Shown here piece by piece: positions 40,756 through 48,614 of a stretch of DNA of 64,000 bases. Made by a program: the position numbers and the translations under genes. The stretch lies in the NCBI GenBank assembly GCA_963837325.1, contig CAWIMV010000001.1:2852001-2916000 (forward strand), written 5' to 3'. The notes beneath the pieces are model-generated. The model did no database searches. It was not told the DNA's origin and saw only the letters and a program-made list of their open reading frames with translations. The stretch comes from CAVQKZ01 sp963837325 (lineage in GTDB: Bacteria; Actinomycetota; Actinomycetes; Mycobacteriales; Jatrophihabitantaceae). How positions within the stretch are numbered: the first letter of the stretch is position 1; every line of letters starts with the position of its first letter.

Positions 40756-41460
40756 TCACGGCAACCCGCCGAACGCGTCCCGGGCGATGCCGACGACGAC
40801 CGGCACCACTCCTAGGCAGACGAAAGCGGGCAGGAAACACAGGCCCAACGGGGCAATCGCCCATACGCCGGCGCGATGGGCCCGCGCCTGGGCGGCAGCC
40901 CGGACCTGCGCCCGGACGTCGGCGGCAGCTTGCTCGAAGCCGCGGGCCAGCCGGATCCCGCTGTCGGCGCTGCGACACGCCGCCTGGGCAACCGGGGCAA
41001 GTACGTCGTCGTCGGTGAGCTCCCGCCAGGCCTCGGCCGGATCAGCGCCGAGTCGCAACAGCCCGGCAACGTGCGAGAGCTTCGCGGCCGCGGCCGGTTG
41101 CGCGACCGGAGCGGCGAGTACCAGCGCCGACGGCAACGGCTGCCCGCTGGTTAGCGCAGCCGCGACCAGATCCAGGCACAGGGCCAGGTCTCGCTTCGGT
41201 GGTGCGCGGACCTTCCGTTCGTCGAGGCGGCGCACGAGGTAAGCGACGGCCGGCCCGACCACGCACGCGCTCAAGCCGCCGCGGCGCAGCCCGAGCGCAG
41301 CGACACAGGCGGTCACGCCCGCGATGCCGGCCGCCACCCGCAGCGTCTGCATCGACGTCGGATGAGCGCGGGCACGCGGTTGCGGCACTTGAGCGATCCG
41401 ACGGCATGGGGCCGAAAGCCACACTGCACCGGCGAGCAGGAGCCAGATGGCGGCGGTCAT
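40756..41460 (-). CDS. tadC: TadC-like membrane protein (type II secretion F domain)
   Basis: This 234-residue membrane protein has the T2SSF domain (CLDLVAAALTSGQPLPSAL to SADSGIRLARGFEQAA) flanked by hydrophobic segments at about 40–75 and 195–225. TadC and TadB form the inner-membrane platform of the Flp pilus system. The start overlaps the tadB stop by 4 bp. It is the last gene of the right tad fragment. The expected next gene, the DUF4244 pilin, is 24 kb away at 16600. Confidence 0.87.
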   Translation of the reverse strand: MTAAIWLLLAGAVWLSAPCRRIAQVPQPRARAHPTSMQTLRVAAGIAGVTACVAALGLRRGGLSACVVGPAVAYLVRRLDERKVRAPPKRDLALCLDLVAAALTSGQPLPSALVLAAPVAQPAAAAKLSHVAGLLRLGADPAEAWRELTDDDVLAPVAQAACRSADSGIRLARGFEQAAADVRAQVRAAAQARAHRAGVWAIAPLGLCFLPAFVCLGVVPVVVGIARDAFGGLP

Positions 41461-42287
41461 TCGCGCTGCGCCCGGGACATGAGCCGCTGCGTCCAGAAGA
41501 CGCCCGCTGCGTCAAGGACGACCCCGAGGCAGCAGAGCAACCGGCCACCCGGATCACCGAGCAGGAACGGAGCGGGCCGAGCGCCCATCGCCGCTCCGAG
41601 CGCCAGACCCACTACCGGCAAGCCGGCCAGGAGTGCGGCAGTGGAACGGGGGCCGGCCAGCACGACCGTGACGGCGGACCGCTGCGCCTCTTGGTCGGCC
41701 AGGTCGGCGGCCACCCGGGCAAGTACGTCGGCGATAGGCGCGCCGCAGCGCGTGCCGACCCGCCAGGCGTGGGCGAGCGGCACCAGTTCAGCCCCACCGC
41801 CGGACAGGAACGCCGCAGTGGGGTCACCGCCGGACTCAGCCACGGCAGCCGCTCGCGTGAGCGCCGACGCATACCGCGGCGCGCTGACGGACCCGGCCCG
41901 CAGCGCCGCGGGCGGCGGGCTACCGGCCTCAAGTTCGGCCACGATCAGCCGGACGGCGGCCAACAACTCCCGCTGGCACCGTGCATCCCGGCGCCGAGCT
42001 GTTGCCGCGGCTGTCAGCGCTGCGACAGTCAGAGCCACTACACCAACCGCGACGGCGAGCGCCGGACCGGCAACAAGTCCCACTGCCACAGCCGCGCTCA
42101 CGCCACCGGCCAGCGCAACGATCGACACCGGCGTCCGCGGCCGCGGCGGCGGCAGACGGCGCGACGATGGCGCGGCGAGCGCCAGTCGGCCCCGACGGAC
42201 GAGCCCGCCGACGCGGCTATCCACGGTGACCGGACGCGGCATCAGCAGCACAGCCACCGCTAGGGCCAGCCAGGGCACGGGACTCAT
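41457..42287 (-). CDS. tadB: TadB-like membrane protein (type II secretion F domain)
   Basis: This 276-residue protein has an N-terminal hydrophobic segment, a hydrophobic pair at about 50–90, and a T2SSF domain with RQRELLAAVRLIVAELEAGSPP-like helix and a WRVGTRCGAPIADVLARVAADL segment. It forms the platform of the Flp pilus machine with TadC. It overlaps tadA and tadC by 4 bp each. Confidence 0.87.
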   Translation of the reverse strand: MSPVPWLALAVAVLLMPRPVTVDSRVGGLVRRGRLALAAPSSRRLPPPRPRTPVSIVALAGGVSAAVAVGLVAGPALAVAVGVVALTVAALTAAATARRRDARCQRELLAAVRLIVAELEAGSPPPAALRAGSVSAPRYASALTRAAAVAESGGDPTAAFLSGGGAELVPLAHAWRVGTRCGAPIADVLARVAADLADQEAQRSAVTVVLAGPRSTAALLAGLPVVGLALGAAMGARPAPFLLGDPGGRLLCCLGVVLDAAGVFWTQRLMSRAQRE

Positions 42288-43444
42288 CGCAACAGTCCGG
42301 GAACAACCTGAGCCCGTTCAGCTAGCCGGGCCGCCAGCCGAGGCGCTGCATTCCCAAGCCCGGCGCTCAACGACCACACCAGCGCGACCGTCAACTCGTC
42401 GCCGCTGCGATCGAACAGACCGATCTCGTCGACGAAGCGGCGGCCGTCACGGCCTCGACGCAGATGCACAACGACGTCGACGGCGCTCGCGACGAGCGGG
42501 GTGACTGCCGCACTCGGCAGCCCCGCCAGACCGCCGAGTGCGGCGAAGCGAGCCGGGACGTCACGGGCGGAATTCGCATGCAAGGTGCCCGCCCCGCCGT
42601 CGTGGCCGGTGTTCAACGCAACGAGCAGGTCGACCATCTCCGCCCCGCGGAACTCACCGACCACGAGCCGATCGGGACGCATCCGCAGGGCCAGCCGCAC
42701 CAGGTCGCGCAGCCCGACCGCGCCCATCCCTTCGACATTGGCGGTACGGGTGACCAGTCGGACGAGATGCGGGTGCTCGACGACGAGTTCCGCGGCGTCC
42801 TCGATCACCACCAACCGCTCGTTGCCGGGCGCGAGTCCGAGCAGGGCGCCGAGCAAGGTGGTCTTGCCGCAACCTGCGCCGCCGCTGACGACGAAGGCCA
42901 GCCGCGCACCGACGATCGCGCGGAGCAGGTCGGCAACCGGACCGGGCATCGTGCCTCGGCGCACCAGGTCCGCGAGGTCGTGCCGCTCGCGAGCCAGCAC
43001 CCGCAACGACAGCGTGGTGCACGCCGTCAGCGGCGCGAGCACGGCGTGCAGTCGGGTCCCGTCGGGCAGGGCGGCGTCGACATACGGGGTTGCGTCGTCA
43101 AGGCGGCGGCCGGCCGCGCACGCCAGCCGCTGGGCCAGGCGCCGGACGGCCGCGTCGTCGGCGAAGCGCACCGGTGTTCGCTCCATGCCGCAGCCGCGGT
43201 CGATCCACACCTCGTGGGGGCCGTTGACCAGCACGTCGGTCACGCCGCCGAGCGCGAGGAGCGGCTCCAGCGGGCCAACGCCGGTCAGTTCGGCTTCGAC
43301 GTCGCGGCGCAGCGCGGCGAACTCCGCGTCGTCGGCGATGACGTCGACCTCGTCGCGGACCACGTGGTCGAGGTCGAGGTGGGGGGCGAACTCCGCGACG
43401 TCAGTGGCCAGGCGGCGTCGGACCCGCGAGACGAGATCGGTCAT
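42284..43444 (-). CDS. tadA: TadA secretion ATPase (CpaF family)
   Basis: This 386-residue ATPase has Walker A GGAGCGKTTLLGALLG near residues 184–199, the Asp box VVIEDAAELV, Walker B GEFRGAEMVDLLVALNTGH and the His box GTLHANSARDVPARF. It powers Flp pilus extension or secretion through TadB and TadC. It overlaps the ssd stop by 4 bp. All expected catalytic elements are present. Confidence 0.94.
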   Translation of the reverse strand: MTDLVSRVRRRLATDVAEFAPHLDLDHVVRDEVDVIADDAEFAALRRDVEAELTGVGPLEPLLALGGVTDVLVNGPHEVWIDRGCGMERTPVRFADDAAVRRLAQRLACAAGRRLDDATPYVDAALPDGTRLHAVLAPLTACTTLSLRVLARERHDLADLVRRGTMPGPVADLLRAIVGARLAFVVSGGAGCGKTTLLGALLGLAPGNERLVVIEDAAELVVEHPHLVRLVTRTANVEGMGAVGLRDLVRLALRMRPDRLVVGEFRGAEMVDLLVALNTGHDGGAGTLHANSARDVPARFAALGGLAGLPSAAVTPLVASAVDVVVHLRRGRDGRRFVDEIGLFDRSGDELTVALVWSLSAGLGNAAPRLAARLAERAQVVPGLLR

Positions 43445-44127
43445 GTCGACGCTCCGGCGAACTCGACGGGCTCGGCGATTGCGGCCACGCCGGCGAGCAC
43501 CCCCGACGCCAGTCGTGCCAGTGCACGTGGCGGCCGACGCGCGTCGAGCACTCGTTCGTAGCCGGGCGACAGGGACGGGGCGACGCCGACGAGCCGGACA
43601 CCCGTGAGGGCGGCCGCCTCATCGGGTGTCACCGTGCCGTGGCGGACCACCAGCCCGACCGGGACATCGGACAGGCCGGCCGCGACGGCACGCGCGGCGC
43701 TGAGTCCCCGCACCTCTGCCGCGGCGAGCAGCAGGACCAGCGCACACCGCGACACCGCGACGCCACGGGGGCCAACAGAGGTCCGACCGAGGTCGACGAC
43801 GACCGGCCCGAGCTCAGCCGCGGCGTCGAGGACCTGGCGTACGGCGCCGACCGTCGGCTCGATGTCGGCGGCGAGCACCGACACCGGTCCCCAGCGCGGC
43901 AGTCCCTCGCACAGCAGTGCCGGCTCCAGCCGCCCGCCGCCCAAGCGAAGGCCCGACCAGCGCGCGCCGGCAACGTCCTCGATGCCCAGCAGGACGTCGA
44001 TGCCGCCGCCGGTCACGTCAATGTCGACGAGCGTCGAGCGTCCGGCAGTAGCGGCCAGCACCGCCGCGAACGTCGACGCGCCCACGCCACCGCTGCCACC
44101 CACGACGCCCAGTACCGGTCCGGTCAT
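43441..44127 (-). CDS. ssd: Septum-site-determining protein Ssd (TadZ/CpaE-like), short form
   Basis: This 228-residue MinD-like ATPase has the deviant Walker A VVGGSGGVGASTFAAVLA at its N-terminus. It corresponds to Rv3660c/TadZ, which positions the Tad machine and affects septation. Relatives carry about 100 extra N-terminal residues. That receiver-like part is missing here. ATG 44127 begins exactly at the MinD domain. A longer frame from 44340 has no family similarity and crosses the TGTGGAC boxes, so I reject it. Confidence 0.86.
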   Translation of the reverse strand: MTGPVLGVVGGSGGVGASTFAAVLAATAGRSTLVDIDVTGGGIDVLLGIEDVAGARWSGLRLGGGRLEPALLCEGLPRWGPVSVLAADIEPTVGAVRQVLDAAAELGPVVVDLGRTSVGPRGVAVSRCALVLLLAAAEVRGLSAARAVAAGLSDVPVGLVVRHGTVTPDEAAALTGVRLVGVAPSLSPGYERVLDARRPPRALARLASGVLAGVAAIAEPVEFAGAST

Positions 44128-44178
44128 GCCGTCGATCGAACCGGCTTGAACCCGGGCCGGCCAACCGGTCGGGCCAAG

Positions 44179-44206
44179 TTGTGGACAAGTGCCCGCCTGT
44201 GGACGA
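44179..44206. promoter_or_regulatory. Paired TGTGGAC boxes upstream of ssd–tadABC
   Basis: TTGTGGACAA at 44179 and CTGTGGACGA at 44197 are 18 bp apart in the divergent gap between ssd and the HAD gene. The first is a perfect reverse complement of the DnaA-like box TTGTCCACAA. The same pair, in reverse order, lies upstream of the pilin operon at 16622–16650. Confidence 0.55.
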
Positions 44207-44239
44207 CGGATTTGACACCGAGGCGCCTGCGCAACCTGG

Positions 44240-45088
44240 ATGGGGTCGGTCCGTATCCTCGGCAACGTGGTCCCCGCACCGGCGCAGCCCGAACGGCCGA
44301 CTGCGGCGTTCTTCGATCTCGACAAGACGATCATCGCCAAGTCGAGCGTCCTCGCCTTCGGAAAGCCCTTCTACCAAAGTGGATTGCTGAACCGCCGGGC
44401 CGTCCTGCGCAGCGCGTACGCGCAGTTCGTGTTCGCGCTGGCCGGCGCCGACGAGGATCAGATCGAACGGATGCGGGCGTACCTCACCGCGATGTGCACC
44501 GGGTGGGACGTTTCCCAAGTGCGCGAAATAGTCTCCGAGACGCTGCACGAAATCATCGATCCGATCGTCTACGACGAAGCGGTCGAACTGATCAGCGAGC
44601 ACAAGGCCGCCGGACGCGATGTCGTCATCGTCTCCTCATCCGGCGAGGAGGTCGTCGCGCCAATCGGGGCCATGCTCGGCGCCGACCACGTGGTGGCCAC
44701 CCAGATGCACGTGGCCGACGGCCGCTATACCGGCGAGATCGGCCGCTATGCCTACGGCCCGGAGAAGGCAGTCGCCATCCTCGCGCTCGCCGAGGAACGC
44801 GGGTATGACCTTGCCGGCAGTTACGCGTACTCCGATTCGGTCACGGACGTACCCATGCTGGAGGCGGTCGGGCATCCCTTCGCCGTCAACCCCGATCGCG
44901 CCCTGCGCCGGATCGCGGCCGAACGCGGCTGGCCCACGTTGGTCTTCTCCAACGCGGTGCCGCTTCGGCGACGGATCTCGGGCCTGCGCCCGGAGCACCC
45001 CACCGCAACGGTCACGCTGGCGGCGGCCGGCATGGCCGCGGTGGCGTTGGTTTGGTACGCGTCGCGGCGGCGGGCGAACCGGGCCTGA
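44240..45088 (+). CDS. HAD-IB family phosphatase with C-terminal membrane anchor (Rv3661-like)
   Basis: This 282-residue HAD hydrolase has motif I FFDLDKT (Asp26 nucleophile, Asp28), motif II VIVSSSGE, motif III Lys in YGPEKAV and motif IV YSDSVTDVPMLE. It resembles SerB-type phosphoserine phosphatases but belongs to the Rv3661 group, and the substrate is unknown. A hydrophobic segment near the C-terminus (about 255–273) followed by Arg-rich residues suggests membrane attachment. Divergent placement beside ssd is conserved with mycobacteria. Confidence 0.9.
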   Translation: MGSVRILGNVVPAPAQPERPTAAFFDLDKTIIAKSSVLAFGKPFYQSGLLNRRAVLRSAYAQFVFALAGADEDQIERMRAYLTAMCTGWDVSQVREIVSETLHEIIDPIVYDEAVELISEHKAAGRDVVIVSSSGEEVVAPIGAMLGADHVVATQMHVADGRYTGEIGRYAYGPEKAVAILALAEERGYDLAGSYAYSDSVTDVPMLEAVGHPFAVNPDRALRRIAAERGWPTLVFSNAVPLRRRISGLRPEHPTATVTLAAAGMAAVALVWYASRRRANRA

Positions 45089-45365
45089 CGTCGCGTGCCG
45101 ACTCGCCGTTCAGGGGTTGCGTTCCGCTCGGTCGCGGCGTCAAATATGGACTACGGATGAGGCTTCGTCTATGGCGGTCCAGCCCCCAGCGCAGCCTCGC
45201 CCCGCACGGCTGAATACGGGCACCCACGCGGCGAACCCACCTCGCAACAGGTGAGTCGGCGCGGACCGAGAGCTGTCGGCCCGCGCCCGACGTACACGCA
45301 AGGGCACGCTTGGTAACCCGGTCGTCCGTGCTTGGCGGCGCCATGGCTGCCCGAGCGGCGGCCGT
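45089..45365. other. Intergenic stretch without a convincing gene
   Basis: Nothing with family similarity is seen in this stretch. A 27-codon frame on the plus strand (45171–45254, starting MAVQPPAQPRP) has AGG eight bases upstream, but nothing else supports it. The stretch leads into the 31-bp tandem repeat. Confidence 0.5.
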
Positions 45366-45489
45366 GGCGCCGTCACCATGTCGGCGGCTCGGCTTTGGCG
45401 CCGTCACCATGTCGGCGGCTCGGCTTTGGCGCCGTCACCATGTCGGCGGCTCGGCTGGGGCGCCGTCACCATGCCGGCGGCTCCATTCA
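45366..45489. repeat. 31-bp tandem repeat, four units
   Basis: Four units starting GGCGCCGTCACCATGTCGGC begin at 45366, 45397, 45428 and 45459. The first two are identical, the third differs at its end and the fourth is diverged. The array ends at the stop of the minus-strand gene. The period equals that of the GGGGAAAA repeat family, although the sequence differs. Confidence 0.88.
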
Positions 45490-46233
45490 GCCGCGGGCCA
45501 TCGACTCGCAGATCGCGGTCGACTCCCGCGCGCCGGCGACGACGGCACCCGCGCAATGGGTCAGCCACCGGGCGACCCCGTCAGCTGTGCCGCCGCGGTA
45601 AGCGGCGAGCGCGGATTCGTAGTCGGCCCGCAGTTCACGATGCCCGGCTTCGACAACGACCAGCGACTTCGGATCCAGGCCCCGCTCGATCAGGGTGAGG
45701 CGCACCGCCGCCCGCGCGACTACGCCCGACGCGGGTGCGAACGCGTCAAGGGCGAGCAGCTCCCCGTGGACGATGCCGGCTACGACGACGGCCGGCGCGG
45801 AGGTCGCGGCCATCGTCCGGGCCAGCGTGTCGAGCCGCGCCGCCACTTCGCCCGACGCGGCTGGACGACCGAGTGCGGCCGGATCGGCGACCAGGTCGGC
45901 CGCGGCGAGCACGTGCAGGCGGGCCAGTACTTGCCGTGGTGCTCGCGTCCACGTATCGGCAAGCGATGGGATAGCCGCCTGGGCCCGCAGTGCGCCCTGC
46001 ACGACCGGGTTGGCAGCGGCTACACCTGACCGCACGTCGTCGAGCGGCACCTCTGTTCCGGCCAGCCAGGCCGACGCCCACGCCCCGCGCAGCGAGGATT
46101 CGGCCGAGACGTCCGCCGAGCGCCGGCGCAAGGTTCGGTTGGTGAGCAGCGCGTCGACGGCGGTGCGAGCCGCAGTGACGCCGTCCGCGACGCCCGGAAG
46201 CTCGAGCAAGGGCGCAAGGCGATCGGCGGTCAC
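45487..46233 (-). CDS. Rv3662c-like conserved protein, possibly a degenerate Fic fold
   Basis: This 248-residue soluble, all-helical protein is rich in Ala and Arg. It contains GIVHGELLALDAFAPASGVV and, further on, GLDPKSLVVVEAGH. The first segment faintly recalls a Fic core with the GNGR residues lost. Homologues at this place in other actinobacteria are annotated as hypothetical or oxidoreductase. GTG 46233 (VTADRLAPLLELPGV) is chosen because everything upstream is repeat array B. It is divergent from the S53 peptidase. Confidence 0.75.
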   Translation of the reverse strand: MTADRLAPLLELPGVADGVTAARTAVDALLTNRTLRRRSADVSAESSLRGAWASAWLAGTEVPLDDVRSGVAAANPVVQGALRAQAAIPSLADTWTRAPRQVLARLHVLAAADLVADPAALGRPAASGEVAARLDTLARTMAATSAPAVVVAGIVHGELLALDAFAPASGVVARAAVRLTLIERGLDPKSLVVVEAGHRELRADYESALAAYRGGTADGVARWLTHCAGAVVAGARESTAICESMARG

Positions 46234-46264
46234 AACGCGGAAGGCTAACCGCCGCCCTCGGCGC

Positions 46265-46515
46265 CTCCGGTTTTCCCCGCTGGTGGTCGGTGCCGCGCCA
46301 GTTTTCCCCGCTGGTGGTCGGTGCCGCGCCGGTCTTCCCCGCTGGTGGTCGGTGGCGCCATTCCTCCCCGCCGGTGGTCGCTGCCGCGCGCTGCCGCCGG
46401 TACCCCGCGGGAAGGCCGATGCCGCGCCGGACACCAGCGGGGAAAAGCGGCGCCCACCCGGCCACCAGCGGGGAAAAGCCGACCCCACCCGGACACCAGC
46501 GGGGAAAAGCGGCGG
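46265..46515. repeat. GC-rich repeat array B
   Basis: Forward units TTTTCCCCGCTGGTGGTCGG have C-tracts at 46275, 46306, 46337 and 46366. Inverted units CACCAGCGGGGAAAAG have G-tracts at 46439, 46470 and 46501. The period is therefore 31 bp with one exception. The array sits in the divergent gap between the Rv3662c-like gene and the S53 peptidase, where promoters would be expected. Confidence 0.85.
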
Positions 46516-46573
46516 GTCGGCCAGCCACAGTTGGCTGGTTGCCAGCCGCCGCCTGACGGGTAAACCTGTCGGC

Positions 46574-48094
46574 ATGGACCCGAGTCAGCAGATACCGGAC
46601 CTGCGCCCCCTTGCCGGCAGCGAACGCGGCCCCGTCCCCGAGGTAGCGCCGGCGCCCGAACCGCTCGCACCACAGGCCCGCGTCGAGGCCACCCTGATGT
46701 TGCGGCGCGCCGTCGACGGTGTGATCGGCGCCGACGCCGGCGACCTGGACACGGTCGTGCGCACGCTCACCGGTCTCGGGCTCGAGATCGTCTCCGCCGA
46801 TGCCCGCTCCCGCCTGGTCCGGATCGCCGGGCCGGCCGAGTTGCTGGGCCGCGTCTTCGGCACCGAGTTGCAGCAGGTGACGAGCCGAGCCCACGACGGC
46901 AGCGCCGTCGTCCACCGCTATCGCACCGGCGGGCTCAGCGTCCCCGCCCCGCTCGACGGCATCGTCACGGCCGTCCTCGGCCTGGACGACCGCCCGCAGG
47001 CCCGTGCCCAATTCCGGATCGCAGCGACGCACGCCGTCGCGACCAGCTACACGCCGCCACAGCTGGGCGACATCTACCACTTCCCGCCCGGTACCGACGG
47101 CACCGGACAGACGATCGCGATCATCGAGTTGGGCGGCGGCTTCGCCCAGGCCGAGCTCGACACCTACTTCGCCGGGCTCGGCGTCAAGAGCCCCACGGTG
47201 ACGGCGGTCGGGATCGACGGCGCGGCCAACCAGCCCGGCCAGGATCCCCAGGGAGCCGACGGCGAGGTGCTGCTCGACATCGAGGTGGCCGGCGCGTTGG
47301 CACCGGGCGCCGACATCGTCGTGTACTTCGCGCCGAACTCCGACTCCGGCTTTGTCGACGCCGTTGCCGCTGCGGTGCACGCCAGCCCCGCCCCCGTCGC
47401 GATCAGCATCAGTTGGGGCCAGAGCGAGGACGCCTGGACCGCCCAGGCCCGCGATGCGCTCGACAGCGTCTTCGCCGACGCCGCCATCCTCGGCCCGACC
47501 GTGACGGCGGCCGCCGGTGACAGCGGCAGCACGGACGGTGCGAGTGATGGCCGCGATCACGCCGACTTCCCCGCGTCCAGCCCACACGTCCTCGCCTGCG
47601 GTGGTACCTCGCTGCAGGCCGATCCGGCCACGGGCACGGTGTCGGCCGAGACGGTATGGAACGGCGGCGCGCAGGGCGGCGCCACGGGTGGCGGCGTCAG
47701 CGATGTCTTCCCCCAGCCCGCGTGGCAGGCCACGGCCGGCGTTCCGGCCAAGCCCAACGGCGGCCGGGGCGTTCCCGACGTCTCCGCCAACGCCGACCCC
47801 GCCACCGGCTACCAGGTGCTCGTCGACGGATCAACCCTGGTCTACGGCGGCACGAGCGCCGTGGCGCCGTTGTGGGCCGCCCTTATCGCCCGTCTCGTCC
47901 AGGCCACCGGGCGTCCGTTGGGTCTGCTCACCGCGGCGTTGTACCGAGGTACGACACCGGGGCAGCCGGCACCGGGGTTCCATGACGTGACGACCGGTGA
48001 CAACGGCACCTACGCTGCTGGGCCAGGATGGGACGCCTGCACCGGCTTGGGCTCGCCCGACGGTACGGCCCTGCTCGCGGTGCTGCAGGGGTAA
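46574..48094 (+). CDS. S53-family peptidase with pro-domain (kumamolisin/sedolisin type)
   Basis: This 506-residue acid serine-carboxyl peptidase has a pro-kumamolisin domain at about 10–150 and a catalytic domain from about 165. The catalytic residues are Glu231 and Asp235 (GEVLLDIE), Asp316 (AAGDSGS) and Ser428 (GGTSAVAP). The C-terminal DVTTGDN...GWDACTGLG loop forms the Ca2+ site. No signal peptide is visible at the ATG 46574 start, although the family is normally secreted. It is not part of the M. tuberculosis gene order here and may have been gained. Confidence 0.92.
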   Translation: MDPSQQIPDLRPLAGSERGPVPEVAPAPEPLAPQARVEATLMLRRAVDGVIGADAGDLDTVVRTLTGLGLEIVSADARSRLVRIAGPAELLGRVFGTELQQVTSRAHDGSAVVHRYRTGGLSVPAPLDGIVTAVLGLDDRPQARAQFRIAATHAVATSYTPPQLGDIYHFPPGTDGTGQTIAIIELGGGFAQAELDTYFAGLGVKSPTVTAVGIDGAANQPGQDPQGADGEVLLDIEVAGALAPGADIVVYFAPNSDSGFVDAVAAAVHASPAPVAISISWGQSEDAWTAQARDALDSVFADAAILGPTVTAAAGDSGSTDGASDGRDHADFPASSPHVLACGGTSLQADPATGTVSAETVWNGGAQGGATGGGVSDVFPQPAWQATAGVPAKPNGGRGVPDVSANADPATGYQVLVDGSTLVYGGTSAVAPLWAALIARLVQATGRPLGLLTAALYRGTTPGQPAPGFHDVTTGDNGTYAAGPGWDACTGLGSPDGTALLAVLQG

Positions 48095-48175
48095 TCGAGC
48101 CCACCACATGCGCATCGCTGGCACCAACTGCAATGATCCGAGTTCACTACCGCCATCAATCACGAAGGAGCCGAC

Positions 48176-48607
48176 GTGACGGTGACAGCACAGCCGAACG
48201 GTGACGCCCGCCGTCGCGCGGCAGAGGAAACCAGCGTCGGGCAACTCGTCGCCGACGCGTCGAAGCAGTTCTCCACCCTGCTGCACAGCGAGATCGAACT
48301 GGCCAAGCTCGAGCTGAAGGTGTCGGTCAAGAACGCCGGCGTGGGTGTCGGCTTCTTCGGTGCGGCGCTCGTGCTGCTGGCCTTCTCGATGACGTTCGGG
48401 CTGATCGCGCTGGCCGAAGGCATCCACGCCGCCGGGCTGTGGCGCTGGCTGTCATACCTGATCGTCTTCGGGTTCCTGCTCATCGTCGTCGGCCTGCTGG
48501 TCTTCATGGGGGTCCGGAAGGTCAAGCGGGTGCGGGTACCGGAACGCACGATCGCGACAAGCAAGGACACCGTGGCCTACCTCAAGGCCAATTCGAAGCG
48601 GGGTTAG
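48176..48607 (+). CDS. Phage-holin-family (DUF1469/Rv3669-like) membrane protein
   Basis: This 143-residue protein has an N-terminal polar helix (SVGQLVADASKQFSTLLHSE) and two hydrophobic segments at about 55–80 and 88–113, followed by a basic tail. Despite the family name it is a chromosomal actinobacterial membrane protein of unknown role. GTG 48176 has AAGGAG six bases upstream. It is followed by the EphE-like gene with 7 bp spacing, the order of Rv3669–Rv3670. Confidence 0.86.
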   Translation: MTVTAQPNGDARRRAAEETSVGQLVADASKQFSTLLHSEIELAKLELKVSVKNAGVGVGFFGAALVLLAFSMTFGLIALAEGIHAAGLWRWLSYLIVFGFLLIVVGLLVFMGVRKVKRVRVPERTIATSKDTVAYLKANSKRG

Positions 48608-48614
48608 CCAGCGT

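Noticed and set aside
44179..44206. Chromosomal replication origin
   Set aside because: Two DnaA-like boxes are too few, and dnaA, dnaN, parAB and an AT-rich unwinding region are not nearby.
44128..44340. N-terminal extension of ssd from 44340
   Set aside because: It would cover the box pair and the HAD gene start, and its residues do not resemble the TadZ receiver domain.
45171..45254. 27-residue peptide gene (starting MAVQPPAQPRP)
   Set aside because: It has only a weak ribosome site and no conserved context. The Pro/Arg-rich product is expected by chance at this GC content.
46265..46515. Arrays as ordinary intrinsic terminators
   Set aside because: In the forward–inverted order the hairpin is followed by A rather than T, and array B lies between divergent genes where no terminator is needed.
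48176..48607. Phage remnant because of the holin-family protein
   Set aside because: The gene matches chromosomal Rv3669 in sequence type and neighbourhood, and no other phage gene is present.
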